From positions 583,219-647,218 of the forward strand of contig JBBPSI010000003.1 in the NCBI GenBank assembly GCA_038093515.1: a stretch of DNA of 64,000 nucleotides. Reading direction: 5' to 3'. Numbering within the stretch: position 1 is the stretch's first letter; every line of letters starts with the position of its first letter. A program made the position numbers and the translations under genes. Below the pieces are notes generated by a model, which saw only the letters and a program-made list of their open reading frames with translations, was not told the DNA's origin and made no database searches. Positions 42,122 to 53,027 of this stretch are shown in pieces. This DNA comes from Butyriboletus loyo. Lineage: Eukaryota > Basidiomycota > Agaricomycetes > Boletales > Boletaceae.

Positions 42122-44693
42122 AAGACGAGTTCTAGTAGAGTCTGTTGCGACTTTTGACGAAGAAAACTTCCCACACTGTTCCAAAGAACAGAACGACAGA
42201 CAAGCCGCAATTCCGCCTCCTATTCTTCCAACAGATGCTGATGAACATGGAGATGATGAAGATAGTACATCTGACGTCCCACCATCAAATCAACAAAGAG
42301 CTGACGAGCCACCTCCACTAGGAGTATGTTTTGATGGAACCGGTATAATATGTGAAGGCCTACCACCAATTTCCCCCATTTTAAATCCTGACGAAATGCA
42401 ACAACCATCTCCTCAACCATCTGTCACACCTTCACCATGGGTAATCCCTGAACATCCACCATCACCTTTAATCCTTGACCATCCAACTCCTGATTCTGTT
42501 CATGAAGAACAACTACCGTTATTCTCACCTCCACGTCCTGGAGTTAAAAGAGAAACGCCAGACACTGGACATAGATCGTCCATAACGGATTGACACCAAC
42601 ATAAATGCCAAATGATACCTCCGTTGGAAACCTTTGAAGATCCTGGTCGGATTTGTCCTTCCACTTTCTTACCTCCAACAAGAGTATATCCTGAACAAAT
42701 CACTGAATTTCGTAATTGTCCTCATCAACATCATCCGACATGAGATGTTCGTGCTCGAGGTCACCAACGTGACTTATATGATGAGTTCAATCAGGATTTA
42801 CGGTCTCATGGTGCTCCAATCCCAATGATCACTAATCCAGACTTCTTGCAGACAGGTCAGGACTTTAATCCTCGTCCTACTCGCAACCATATTCCATGGA
42901 TTGTCCCAGATAATGCTTATGGGAATCGACCTCCAATCGAGATAGAATGAGAGATACATCAAGGTTTGGATCCGATTCAGGAGGAGTTAATTCCTACTCC
43001 ACAACCGGTTAATCAACTGAGACCCATGAATGAAGAAGATGACTTAGGACAGATGTACAGCGCTAAGTGGATTAAATCTCTTCTAGCTGCTGCTACTGTC
43101 GATGGTATCCCACAGTCTCACAAGGCAGTAATGAGATTACCTCCTGCCGAGAGATCCTTATGGCTAACTGCCATGGGAGAGGAATACAAGTCGTTTCAAG
43201 AATGACGTGTATGGGATCTGGTAGATCTTCCCAAGGGACGTCAAGTCATTAAAGGGAAATGGATAAATGTACGAAAAAGCGATGGACAATACAAGTCTCG
43301 CTGGGTAGCAAAAGGCTTTACCCAAATCTTCGGAATTGATTATGAGGAAACCTTCTCACCAGTTGCCAGGTTTGAAACCATTAGGATTCTCTTAGCTCTA
43401 GCTGCCTTAGAAGATTGGGAAATTGAGGCTCTAGATGTCAAGACCGCATTTCTCTTCGGAGATCTTGACGAAGAAATCTATATGGAACAACCTGAGGGTT
43501 TCGCTCAAAAAGGCTCAGAAAGTAAAGTCTGTCGCCTATGAAAAGCTATCTATGGCCTCAAGCAAGCAGCCCTTCAATGGAACAAAGCCTTGCATTTATC
43601 ACTCATCAAACAAGGTTTCAAGCGTACCTTGTCTGACCCAGGAACTTATATTAAATTCATCAGGAAAGTCATCATTATTTTAGTTATATACGTTGATGAT
43701 GCTCTTTTTATGGGTAGTGATAAAGCACAAGTCCTCGCTCACAAGAAGCACTTTATGAAGACTTGGGAGAGTCGAGACCTTGGAGAAGCAAAAGAGTATT
43801 TAGGCATGCAGATTACCAGGGATCGAAGAAATCGTACCCTGAGGCTGGATCAGTGTGATTATGCACAGAAGGTCATAAAACGATTCAAGCTTGAAAATGC
43901 AAAACCCGCACACACACCTCTTCCTTCTGGTTACAATCCTTCACCATCAACCACCGAAGCATCGCCATCTTTGCATTCACAATATCAATCTGTCATCGGA
44001 TCCCTCCTATTCATCATGCTTGGATCTAGACCCGATATCGCTCATGCTGTCATCAAGATGTCGCAGTTCTCTTCCAATCCATCGGAAGAACATTTGCAAA
44101 GAGCGCTCTATATAGTCCACTATCTGGTTGGAACTCCAGACCTTTGCATAATGTATTCCGGACACAGCCAGACTGGTCCGAGAGCCAATTCTGGCTTTAT
44201 TGCATACAGCGACACTGACTGGGCAGGCGATATTGAGACCCGTCGTTCAACGACTGGTTATTGTATATTTCTAGCATCTGGCATAGTATCATGGTTATCC
44301 AGATGACAACGCAAGATTGCTCACTCTTCAACCGAAGCAGAATATATGGGCATGACCAAGACCGCTAAACAGCTCTCTTGGGTGCGCTCCTTGTTCTTCG
44401 AGATGGGATACAGACTTGGTCCTTTACCCCTTCTAGTTGATAATCAGGGAGCTATATTTCTTGCTTCTAATCCTGCCATTGAAGGATGCAGCAAACACAT
44501 TGCAATTCCGTTTCATTACATTCGGGAATGCGTCGAGGATAAGGAGATTACTCTCTTCTATACTCCTACTCAACAACAAGCAGCAGATATCTTTACAAAG
44601 AATCTGACATGGCAGAGGTTTGAAGAAGTTCAGTCCATGCTCTCTCTTTCTCCTTTTGTCTCTATAAAGAAGTAATGCTAAAGCGAGGAGGAG
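42122..44693 (+). pseudogene. Copia copy 1: reverse transcriptase and RNase H with six TGA stops
   Basis: One continuous frame, broken only by TGA at 42591, 42741, 42948, 43203, 43539 and 44304, ends at TAA 44673-44675. It starts at the end of the integrase (VLVESVATFDEENFP), passes a Pro-rich linker, then the Copia RT: VWDLVDLPKGRQVIKGKW, VAKGFTQIFGIDYEETFSPVA, AIYGLKQA, YVDDALFMGS catalytic box, and RNase H DTDWAGDIETRRSTTGYC, VDNQGAIFLASNP. There are no frameshifts. Gag, protease and most of the integrase are missing. A purine tract (AAAGCGAGGAGGAG) precedes the 3' LTR. Confidence 0.9.
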
Positions 44694-45060
44694 TGTTGAA
44701 ATGGTAGTGTTCTATTTCTGTATTTCACTTACAGCCACTACATTTCTAGACGAGTCTATATGACATCATTGTCTAGACTCTGTCATGCTTATCACATTAC
44801 AAATAGCTCTTATTATGCTATTGGACGATATGCTTAGTCTTATCTCTTATCTCTATCATATTGTCATGTATTTCATACTATACCTTATATAGGTACTATA
44901 CAGAACACAAGTACAAACACTCATGTACTGTATATAAGACAGCCCTTATGGCTTGTCGCTTTTCTCTAGATCTTTCAGTTCTATCATCACTACTGCGATA
45001 TCTCTAAGTTGAGCCTTGCTCCTTATACTCTTTCAAGTACTCTGTTTGCGATACTCTCAC
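44694..45060 (+). repeat. Copia LTR-E2 (3' LTR of Copia copy 1)
   Basis: Begins TGTTGAAATGG after the purine tract and matches LTR-E1 for its first 256 bases. It contains TATATAAG near 44930. The right end is not certain; I stop it where similarity to Gypsy-D begins. Confidence 0.75.
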
Positions 45061-46087
45061 TCTCGTATTATCAGTGAGTCTTTCCACTGATAGGTTTACC
45101 CTTGCATCCTTCGTTGCCCTCGGTGCGCCTGCTCGGACTTTACAAATTCCGAAATTAGGGACCCCCAAATCCCTTTGGCTGAGCAATTCTCCTTGTAGTC
45201 CCTGCAGTAACATGGGAGGTAGAAGAAAAAACCCTTCCAAAATTTGTCAATTAGTAGTAGTAAAGTCTTTACCTGTTTCAGTCCATTACCGGACAAAACC
45301 TCATCAGAGATATTACCTCTGTTCGAAAAAATATTTCTTTCGTCCTACTTGCTGTAGGGTTCCCCAGAGTTCCTTTGGAAGATAGGGGACAGTAAGGAAA
45401 CCTATAACTTGTAGTTTTCATTTTTGCCAAAGAAAACCAGTTCTTGCTGAAGAAAATTAAATTTCCAATGAACTATTTGGAACTTATCATTTTTGTATCA
45501 ATCACTGCCTACATCCTTCTTGTCACAATTCTTGTTTTTGGTCTTAAAGTTTTCACCACCATCATTGGAAAACAAACTCAACCTTACACCATTACCCTCT
45601 TGTTCAATAAATACAAATTCACCGCCAAACTTTCATTCCCCACTGTAGAACACCCACAAGGCAATGGTGAACTTTCCAAGCACAATTGGGATCAGCAAAC
45701 TTGGAATTAAACCAAACTGGGTTCAGAAACTTCTGACGATTTCCTGGTTGATCAGGAAAAAAGGATGTTGGACCCTGGCCCCTCCTCTTCTTTTTCTTAC
45801 TCATACAATGATCAAACCTTGTGTGCCCTCTTTGTGCAATGGCTTAACAAGAAAAAGGAGGATAATGTTTCAAAGAAGGTTGCTGATCCAGGAGAATGGG
45901 ATGGTGATCAGGAGAAGTTCCATCATTGGTGGACTTCGCTTAAGGTTTGGGTTTGGGTGAATACATGGAAGACGGACAAACTCCGCATGGTTGCTGTTCT
46001 CAGCCGAATCAAGGGGAAGGGAAAAGACTTCTCACAATTGGTCCTGGAGGATTACGTTACCTCTGAGGATAGATATGTCGATCCCAT
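45061..46087 (+). mobile_element. Gypsy-D copy 2: LTR/leader and gag start
   Basis: Plus-strand, diverged relative of the element at 23391-25036. The non-coding part (45061-45764) shares several blocks with it. The gag part (45765-46087) starts MLDPGPSSSFSYSYNDQTL and is very similar from VADPGEWDGD through KTDKLRMVAVLSRIKGKGK to DRYVDPM. There it stops against the minisatellite. Leader and gag are more AT-rich than copy 1. Confidence 0.75.
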
Positions 46088-47530
46088 GCACATAATGTAG
46101 TCACATTGTCACATAGCACATGGCCACCCCAGGTTGACAATATCACTTGGTAGACAGGCACCCTGTGGCGGGCCCATGGGTGCATTAGGAATACTTTGAT
46201 GGCAGGGCCTGCCTGAGCCAAAAATGACAGTGTTGATGAGTCGGCCTGCAGGGTAGGGAGATGTAGGATATGGGTTGCATGCGGGCAGGCCTGCCCATGG
46301 GTCGATGGAGGACCTATGCTATAGATGGGCGGGCCCAGAGGGGGTATATACTACAGACGAATGGGCCCGCTAAGGGTAAATATCATAGTTATATTACAGG
46401 TGAGTGCAGACGAGCAGGCCCTTGGGGTATTATGTACTTCAGATGGGGGAGCCTGCTAGGGGTGCATGGAATAGTTGTGCTACTGACGGGGGGCCTGTAG
46501 GGTGATATGGAATGCAGACGAAGGGGCCCGTGGGTGGAAATGTGACTCAGATGAGCGGGCCCTCAGGGTGGTATGTGCTATGGACGGGCAGGCCTGCTGG
46601 GAGTAATTGTGAGGGCTGTGCTGCTTGTGGGGGGTGCATGGGGTGATATGTAATGCAGATGAAGGGGCCTGGGGATGGAAATGTCACTCAGACAGGCAGG
46701 CCTGCTGGCAGTACATATTTGGGCCAGACTATGGACAGGGGGCCCGCAGGGGGATATATAAAGCAGACGAAGGGGCCTGCAGGTGAATATGTGAATCAGA
46801 AGAGTGGGCCCATGCGGTGATATGCTGTGCTGATGGGCGGGCCTGCTGGCAGTACATCTTTGGGCCGTGCTACTGACAGGGGGCCCACAGGGGGATATGT
46901 AAAGCAGACAAAGGGGCCCACACACGGATATGTCCATTAGATGAGCGGGCCCATGTGGTGATATGCAGTGCAGATGGGTGGGCCCACTGGCGATATGTTT
47001 GCAGGCTGCTCTGCTGACAGGGGGCCTGCGGTGTGATGCGCATGAGAGGCAGGGAGCCCACTGGGCGACGCAGAAGGTGGATAAGGGGGCCTGCAGAATT
47101 TTATGCCCAACAAATGGGCAGGCTGCGGGAAATGCAGAAAGTAGATGGGGGGCCCACAGGGCAATTTGGTGGGGGGGCAAGGGGGCCCGCAGAAATGCAT
47201 TAAGCAGACAGGAGGCCCATGGGGAAATGCAGTAGATGTATGGGGGGGCCCACAGAATGACATGCAGAGTGGGTGGGGGGCCTGCAGAGAAACATGGAAG
47301 GTGAATGGGGGGCCTGTGGGGCATTGCGGAAGGTTGATGAATGGGCCTGCAGCCTGCCATGTGTGATGAGCGGGGGTCCAGAAGGGTGTTCCTACATGGC
47401 GATGCCTGCTGCCGATGGGCGGGCATGTGGGCAGTGCATGCAGCAGCTGTTCTACCTGCAGGGCGATATGAGCTAACAATGGGAGGGTCTACTAAGTGGT
47501 AAATATTGGGCCCCAATTTCAATTTTAGGA
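46088..47530. repeat. GC-rich degenerate minisatellite
   Basis: About 1.4 kb of imperfect units of roughly 45-60 bases. Each is built from a GGGCCTGC/GGGCCCAC core, a GATATGTnnnGCAGA step and AGACGAAGG or AGATGAGCGG. Units drift from left to right and the last third is simpler (GGGGGGCCCACAG). The minus strand is free of stops for 945 bases (46578-47522), but this follows from the repeat and I do not call it a gene. Confidence 0.75.
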
Positions 47531-47559
47531 GTTATGTCAATAGTTTAGTACATGTACAT

Positions 47560-48954
47560 TTAGATCCCATTTACCCTATCTCTTTCAGCCTGAATAGCCT
47601 CCAACCTCTCTAGCTCTGTCAATACCCTTGCCACTGCCCTGTGCCACTGACCACATGCTTGCAAGAACAAGGATTCATACCTCCGTATGACCCTTTTGAT
47701 AGGGGCATCGAGCCACTGTGCTTCATGTGTAGCAGTGGGGAGAGGATTCTCTTGAGGATTTGAGTAGGCACCCAAGGCTTCTGCATGAATGTAAGAATGA
47801 AGGAGGGTTAGGATGTGGAGAAATCCTCCTTACCCAAAGTGAAATGTTCCAAGCCAGGGAACCCTTCCATCTGAAGCAGCCTAAGTGCAGCTGCATTCTC
47901 CTCAGGGGCTGGAAATGGATGTATTAGTTGGATGAATGGAAGAATAGGTGGTGACATGCTTACCAAGGGATCTGCAGTGGTGCTCCATTAGCATCTGCTG
48001 ATTTTCATGCTGGTTGAAGGCCTGCAGCTCCAGAATGTGGGGCGGGAATTCTGCCTGGAGCGGGCACTGGTACCTGGTGAAGTCTGAGGGGGCAGGGTTG
48101 GCATTTTGAGGGGCAGGAGGAGGGTCTTGAAGACCACAGAAAGGTCATCAATACGAGGCATGGGGGAATGCAGGGGGGCACTTACCAGGTAGGTCCACAT
48201 CCATGGAGTCTTCATGAGCAAGACCGCCGGGATTTTGTGCAGCTGCTGAGGGAGCGGTGACCAAGGCAGGAGGCGGCAGGGGTTGGAGATGGGAGATGCC
48301 CATGAGGGCATGCAAGGATGTGGGAACAGGTGGAGGCGGGGGAATGAAGATGTTGGCGAGGGCATCTGCAGAGCGGGACATGGTGATGGGAAAGGGCAGT
48401 GGTGGCGGAATTAAGATGGCGGAGAGGGGGTTTGAAGGGCAGGGGGCTGCAGCAGGGCGGGGAGGCGGTGTGGGAATGGCGGTCCCCACAGGAATAATGA
48501 TTTGGGGGGCAGCAGAAGGGGGGAGCATTGGCGGTGGGGGAATATTGAGGCCAGAGAGAGGGTTGGACATGTTGTGGGTGGTGGCTGGAGGTAGAGGTGG
48601 CAGCGGTATGAAGATGCCGGCAAGGGTATCGGAAGGGCTGTGGGCTGCGGTGCAGAGCAGAGGTGGCGGAGGGATAACCAAGCCTGCCAGGGGGTTCTGC
48701 GAGCTGTGGCGGGGGGTGAGAAGCGGTGGGGGTGGCAGTGGAATGACAACTCCTGTGAGATCGTCCCACCCATCTGAAGCGGCGAATGGGGATGCCTCTT
48801 CTCGGGGGATGTGGAACACCTCAGCTGTAAAGGGTGAATGTCCATATGCATACTTAGCATGGAACTTACGAGAGTTGATGAAACGCACTCAGCAGTGCCT
48901 GCCCTCCATCGGTGGGGATTCACAATCTTTCTGTGGGAAAGGTGTGGGGCTCAT
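47560..48954 (-). pseudogene. Divergent gene X: Pro-rich protein with one in-frame TGA
   Basis: Four exons join in frame to 408 codons: 48186-48954, 47964-48125, 47834-47908, 47560-47780. It starts MSPTPFPQKDCESPPMEGRH; one TGA (48889-48891) follows the next Cys, then VRFINSRKFHAKYAYGHSP and AEVFHIPREE. The middle has about seven units of the form (N/D)xLAGxxIPPPPxL. The C-terminal exons encode a folded-looking helical part: FPPHILELQAFNQHENQQML, LRLLQMEGFPGLEHFTL and IKRVIRRYESLFLQACGQWH. The stop could come from CGA or TGG by a transition, or hide a splice event. I recognise no family and give no function. It is head-to-head with gene Y. Confidence 0.6.
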
Positions 48955-49161
48955 GGTGGTTGGGCAGGTTGTGTTGAAGCGAGACTGAGGTGCAGAGCAC
49001 AGCTAAGACAACAATGAATTAATGATTACCCATTTGGGGTTGGTGGATTTCAAAACATGTGGATGCATGGGAATCTGGACATTGAACATTTTCCTCATTA
49101 TATCAGGCCATCACACATCGCTCCACCCCCATCATCTCTTATTCCCTCTCAAATACTCAAG
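48955..49161. promoter_or_regulatory. Shared divergent promoter of genes X and Y
   Basis: Only 207 bases separate the two start codons. The frame of gene Y is open upstream to 49057, but the ATG at 49162 has the better start context (AAGATGTC). No specific factor site is recognised. Confidence 0.4.
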
Positions 49162-51426
49162 ATGTCAGCGGATCAAATCCTCGAAAGTGCAAGTGCTCAG
49201 ATCTCCCAAGCCATCAGGGAATATGTCAGTGCAGGTGGCCAGGACAATTGGAACAGGGTGGTTGAGGCAATTGAGAGCAGTATGGTGAGTGATATAAGTA
49301 TTTGGTGGATGTACATGGTGACTAATAAATTCAAGGACATGGCGATGGCGGTCATCAATGAGGTGGCTGAGGTGCTGCCACTTCTGGTCGCGGTCAACAT
49401 GTTCTGGAGACGTGATCCCTTGGAGTGGCCCGATTGGCATCGGATCATGTGGCAGGATCCTGAGGAGCTCGATGCGCACCCTTGGAGACAGGCGGAAGGT
49501 AGCAGGGGTGGGCCAAGAAGTGAGTATGGTTGGTCGTCGGTCAGAAGGGGCCATGTGCAGGTGAAGCTGGAGCCCATGGAAGAGGACAACCTGGAGGATG
49601 CGGAGGATGAGTGGAGGGGCAATAAGGATGCGGAGGAGGATGAGGAGGAAGATGTTCAGCGCCAGAAGCAGGTTGCGAAGGGGAAGAGGAAGGCGAATCC
49701 AGTGGCAGAAGAGGAAGAACGCGGGCAACCCCTTCAGCGGCAGGTGGACAGGGCAGGGGCCTCCAGACCATACCCCAGGATCATCCTGATGGCGGATGCA
49801 GAGGATGAGGAAAGCAATGATGGTGCCAGTCAGGACAGGCCTGCTAACACCCCATCTCCCACCCTCACCTACACCACCAGCTCAGTGCCCCTGCCCAGCA
49901 CCTCACCCTCCATCGATACCACATCGGCATCCACCTCCCCGCAACCCAAACCTGCCATGCCCTCCATGCAGACAAGAAGGAGGCGATTCACTGCGAAGGC
50001 ACTCAAGTTGCCCCTGCCCTCCCAGCCACCGAATGCATGCGAGGAATGCGTGCGGGTTGGGGTGGAATGTGTCCCCAACACCAAGGGCACATGCAGAACC
50101 TGCTGCCAATGCAAGAAGCGGTGTAGCCACATGGGGGGCCCAGTGGTGGTGGGTTCCTCCTCCCGCCCAGCAAGATCGCCCACACTGCCATCGGAGGAGG
50201 CCAGACATGCAGTGAGGGGGCGGTCAGAATCATCCTGGCTGATGAAGCAGATGCGCACAAGGTCACAGTCAAGGCCAAGGATTCCTCCACCGCAGGAACC
50301 GCCCCCCAGCATCCGCATACCAGTGCACTGCCCTCAAAAGCAGCAACAATCCCCGCTGCCCCAAGGCCAGCGAAGCAGCAGCCTACCGACGGTGGTCATC
50401 TGTGCCCTTCCCAGGGCAAAGGGTGAGTATTCTATTTCATGCACCACGATCTATATCCTGATTTGTGTAGCATTTCCTCGGACGTCTGCAGTGGCATCTA
50501 CCTCTGCAATCCCGCCCCCACCTCCACCCCAGCCCAAGCACCCTGGCAGCAATGCTACTGCACCCCGCCCTTGCCCTTGCCCACCCCCTTCAATTGCAGC
50601 AGAAGAAGGGCTTGCTCCCCCTCCCCTAGCCCTGCCCAGCTCAGGCGCCCCTGCTGTGGCTGTAGGTAGGAACTCGGGGCTTTGCCCTGGGCCCTCCTAT
50701 GGCATCGATGGGTCTCTGCTTGTTTCACAGGCGGAGCATGCACAACTCTGCAAGGAGTTTGCGGCCCTGCAGGCGGCACACTGCACCCTGCAGCTCAACT
50801 TTGATGAGCGGGTACGCGTCCTGGAGCAGGGGTTCCTCTCCCTGGGGCGTGTCGTCGAACAAGCTCGACGACATGCCATTCAAATTCCCCCCAGCCTCCC
50901 ATCTGCCTCCCTGGAAGGGTCTGCCCCCACCGCCCCAACAGCACCTCAATCCCCACTGGAAGCGCCAGGTGCAGAGCCACCAATGTCACCACCCTGCAGG
51001 ATGCCCCTGCCAGGCGGTGCCATATCTCATGGCTCCGCCGCGGGCTCCTCCACACCATGCCAGAGTGAGCAGGAGCCTCGCCAACACAGCCCACTAGCAT
51101 CACTGCCCCCTTCATCGGAAGCACCCCAAGCACTGTGGGCTCCATCATACCTGCCGATCAAGTCGCTCGATGCGGCAACGGAGGATGAGGGTGAGTCATT
51201 GGCAGGGAAGGAGGGAGAGGAGGTGCAGGGAGAAGATGTGATCCCAGGGGATGGGGAAGGTAAGCCTCCTGCTGATGCGGCTGGGGAGATGGAAGAGCGG
51301 GAGGAGCGGATGGAGGTCACAGAAGACAATGCTGCAGGATGTCAGGAGGAGGAAGGAATTGCGGTTCTGCTGGAGGAAAGGATGGAGGTGGTAGATAGCA
51401 ATGTATACCTAGGCAGGGACCTGTAG
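49162..51426 (+). CDS. Divergent gene Y: Cys-rich, Pro-rich protein with coiled coil, unknown function
   Basis: Starts MSADQILESASAQISQAIRE and reads to a stop at 51424-51426. Two likely introns (from about 50424 and 50666, each with GT-AG ends) are multiples of three, so the frame is open through them. Visible parts in order: an N-terminal helical region with IWWMYMVTNKFKDM; DPEELDAHPWRQA; a very acidic stretch; a basic AKGKRKANP likely nuclear signal; a Cys cluster CEECVRVGVEC, then CRTCCQCKKRCSH, resembling a zinc cluster; Pro-rich linkers; a coiled coil EHAQLCKEFAALQAAHCTLQ to RVLEQGFLSLGRVVEQARRH; and an acidic tail. A nuclear DNA- or RNA-binding role is plausible but unproven. It lies between transposon fragments. 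Confidence 0.7.
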   Translation: MSADQILESASAQISQAIREYVSAGGQDNWNRVVEAIESSMVSDISIWWMYMVTNKFKDMAMAVINEVAEVLPLLVAVNMFWRRDPLEWPDWHRIMWQDPEELDAHPWRQAEGSRGGPRSEYGWSSVRRGHVQVKLEPMEEDNLEDAEDEWRGNKDAEEDEEEDVQRQKQVAKGKRKANPVAEEEERGQPLQRQVDRAGASRPYPRIILMADAEDEESNDGASQDRPANTPSPTLTYTTSSVPLPSTSPSIDTTSASTSPQPKPAMPSMQTRRRRFTAKALKLPLPSQPPNACEECVRVGVECVPNTKGTCRTCCQCKKRCSHMGGPVVVGSSSRPARSPTLPSEEARHAVRGRSESSWLMKQMRTRSQSRPRIPPPQEPPPSIRIPVHCPQKQQQSPLPQGQRSSSLPTVVICALPRAKGEYSISCTTIYILICVAFPRTSAVASTSAIPPPPPPQPKHPGSNATAPRPCPCPPPSIAAEEGLAPPPLALPSSGAPAVAVGRNSGLCPGPSYGIDGSLLVSQAEHAQLCKEFAALQAAHCTLQLNFDERVRVLEQGFLSLGRVVEQARRHAIQIPPSLPSASLEGSAPTAPTAPQSPLEAPGAEPPMSPPCRMPLPGGAISHGSAAGSSTPCQSEQEPRQHSPLASLPPSSEAPQALWAPSYLPIKSLDAATEDEGESLAGKEGEEVQGEDVIPGDGEGKPPADAAGEMEEREERMEVTEDNAAGCQEEEGIAVLLEERMEVVDSNVYLGRDL

Positions 51427-51984
51427 AAGTAGCTTTTTACCTTGTATATATTCATTTTCTGAATCAATTCGCAGTCGGAATAATTATAAAAAAATCTAAT
51501 TATGATGATGATGGTGACAGGCCCATAGGCTACAAGAATTCCAACCAAGCCTACATATGTATGTACTAGGGGATGGTTAGTTTAGCAGATGTTCCACCTT
51601 TTTGACCCCCTTTTCACTGGTGTTTTGACCTCTGCATCAACAGGGATCGGCGCCTTGCAGGCACGCGATGACTTATGCACCACCGTATCCTCTGCCATTT
51701 GGCAATTGGCAGGGTTGTGGGCCTGGGTGGGGAGGCATATCGTTCCACCACATCTCCGACTGAGTCTTCCAATTGCAGCTGATGTGCAGTTTTCCTCTTG
51801 CAGGAAGGCCTCACAGCTGGTTCTGGGGCGGAACTGCCCCCTTGGGTGATTGGCAGTACTTGCGCTGCTTGTTGCTGCTTAGGGGCTGATGTCAATGCCC
51901 CTGGATGTTTACCATTGGCCCCCTTATGCTTGGCAGATGCAGCAACTGCTTTCCTGCTCCTTCCAACGTTGGCCTCAGGATATG
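51427..51984 (-). other. Spacer with the stump of a minus-strand frame
   Basis: AT-rich after gene Y to about 51600. From 51984 down to 51614 a minus-strand frame is open and reads PEANVGRSRKAVAASAKHKG, then Ala/Gln/Pro-rich sequence to IAKWQRIRWCIS. It enters from LTR-A5, so if it was a gene its 5' part was cut by that insertion. I recognise no family; it may be chance. Confidence 0.35.
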
Positions 51985-52410
51985 TGTTACGGTAGTGGTA
52001 TACTTTTTCCATCCATTACCACTTGGACTACTTCATTCACCTAGCCTTTTGCTAGTGCCCTTTGAGCAGTATGAACCGCTCTAGCTTAGTCATCATTTCC
52101 CGCACACAGACGCACTTTCTTTCATACTCCAGAATCCTCTGGAATATTCCTTCCTCATCTGTACTTTCCCTCTCGTGACTCAATTAGGAACATGGTCTGT
52201 GCGCAGACCCCAGTAGTATAAAGACTCGGTCTTTACACCATGTACATTATCTAGTTCTACGCAGTTCACTGCTAGCAATTAGTTTCTCTCCAGACTCTTA
52301 GTGTGCGCACTAAGACATAGTCTGAGACCCAGCCCAGAAACACTTCACGAGTCTTGAGGCCACTCCAGAGTGCCTCCTCGCTGTTCTAGTTGTTAGCACC
52401 CAGCATAACA
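51985..52410 (+). repeat. LTR-A5 (5' LTR of Gypsy-A copy 5)
   Basis: 426 bp, TGTTACGG to GCATAACA (decayed end), followed by AAAGAACTAGATC. Its GAGCAGT/ACCGCTC dyad has one mismatch caused by a CG to CA change. Confidence 0.9.
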
Positions 52411-52598
52411 AAAGAACTAGATCATCACCTCACTTCTGCTTCTCAGCAGTAAAGCCGCCCTCCCCTCTCGCCCACCATTTCCATTCCACGATCAAGACAT
52501 GTCGGACGTTCCTTCTGTGTTCCCTCCCCCGAACCGGAACCTATCGTCGTTGACAACCCATCACCGCCACACTCTCCCGCCCAGTCAGACCCTCAGCC
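52411..52598 (+). mobile_element. Gypsy-A copy 5, leader part
   Basis: Leader of the older copy 5, matching the leader of copy 4 to GACCCTCAGCC. Copy 4 is inserted there. Copy 5 continues at 59617. Confidence 0.9.
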
Positions 52599-53025
52599 TG
52601 TTACGGTAGTGGTCTACTTTTTCTCCCCACTACCGTTAGGACTATTACATTCACCTAGCCTTTTGCTAGTTCCACTTGAACGGTAACAACCGTTCGTACT
52701 TAGTCATCACTTCCCGCGCACGGACGCGCTTTCTTTCATACTCTGGAACATTCTAGAGTATCCCTTCCTCATTTGTACTTTCGCTCTCGCGACCCGATTA
52801 GGGAGCATGGTCTGTGCGCAGACCTCAGTAGTATAAAGCCTCTGTCTTTACACCCTGTAACGGTATCTAGTTCTACGCAGCTTTCTGCTAGCAATTAGTT
52901 CATTGCCAGACTCTTAGTGCGAGCACTAAGACATAGTCTGAGACTTCTCCAGAATCGTCTCCAGAGTCTCGAGGCCACTCCAGAGTGCCTCCTCGCTGTT
53001 CTGATTGTTAGCGCCCAGCGTAACA
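52599..53025 (+). repeat. LTR-A6 (5' LTR of copy 4)
   Basis: 427 bp. Marked inside are a terminal inverted pair ACGGTAGTGG (52603-52612) and CCACTACCGT (52627-52636), the dyad GAACGGT/ACCGTTC (52678-52695), TATAAA (52832-52837) and the RNA-start motif ATCTAGTTCT (52865-52874). Confidence 0.95.
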
Positions 53026-53027
53026 AA

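Noticed and set aside
42122..44675. Recoding of TGA in the Copia frame
   Set aside because: The other Copia copy has no TGA in about 600 codons and host genes use TGA as a normal stop; C to T decay explains it better.
46578..47522. 314-aa minus-strand frame rich in GPP
   Set aside because: Explained by the stop-free minisatellite; no conserved start, splice sites or domain.
46088..51984. A known DNA transposon (KDZ, Plavaka or similar) in the X-Y segment
   Set aside because: No transposase motif or terminal inverted repeats could be found by eye; left as unknown.
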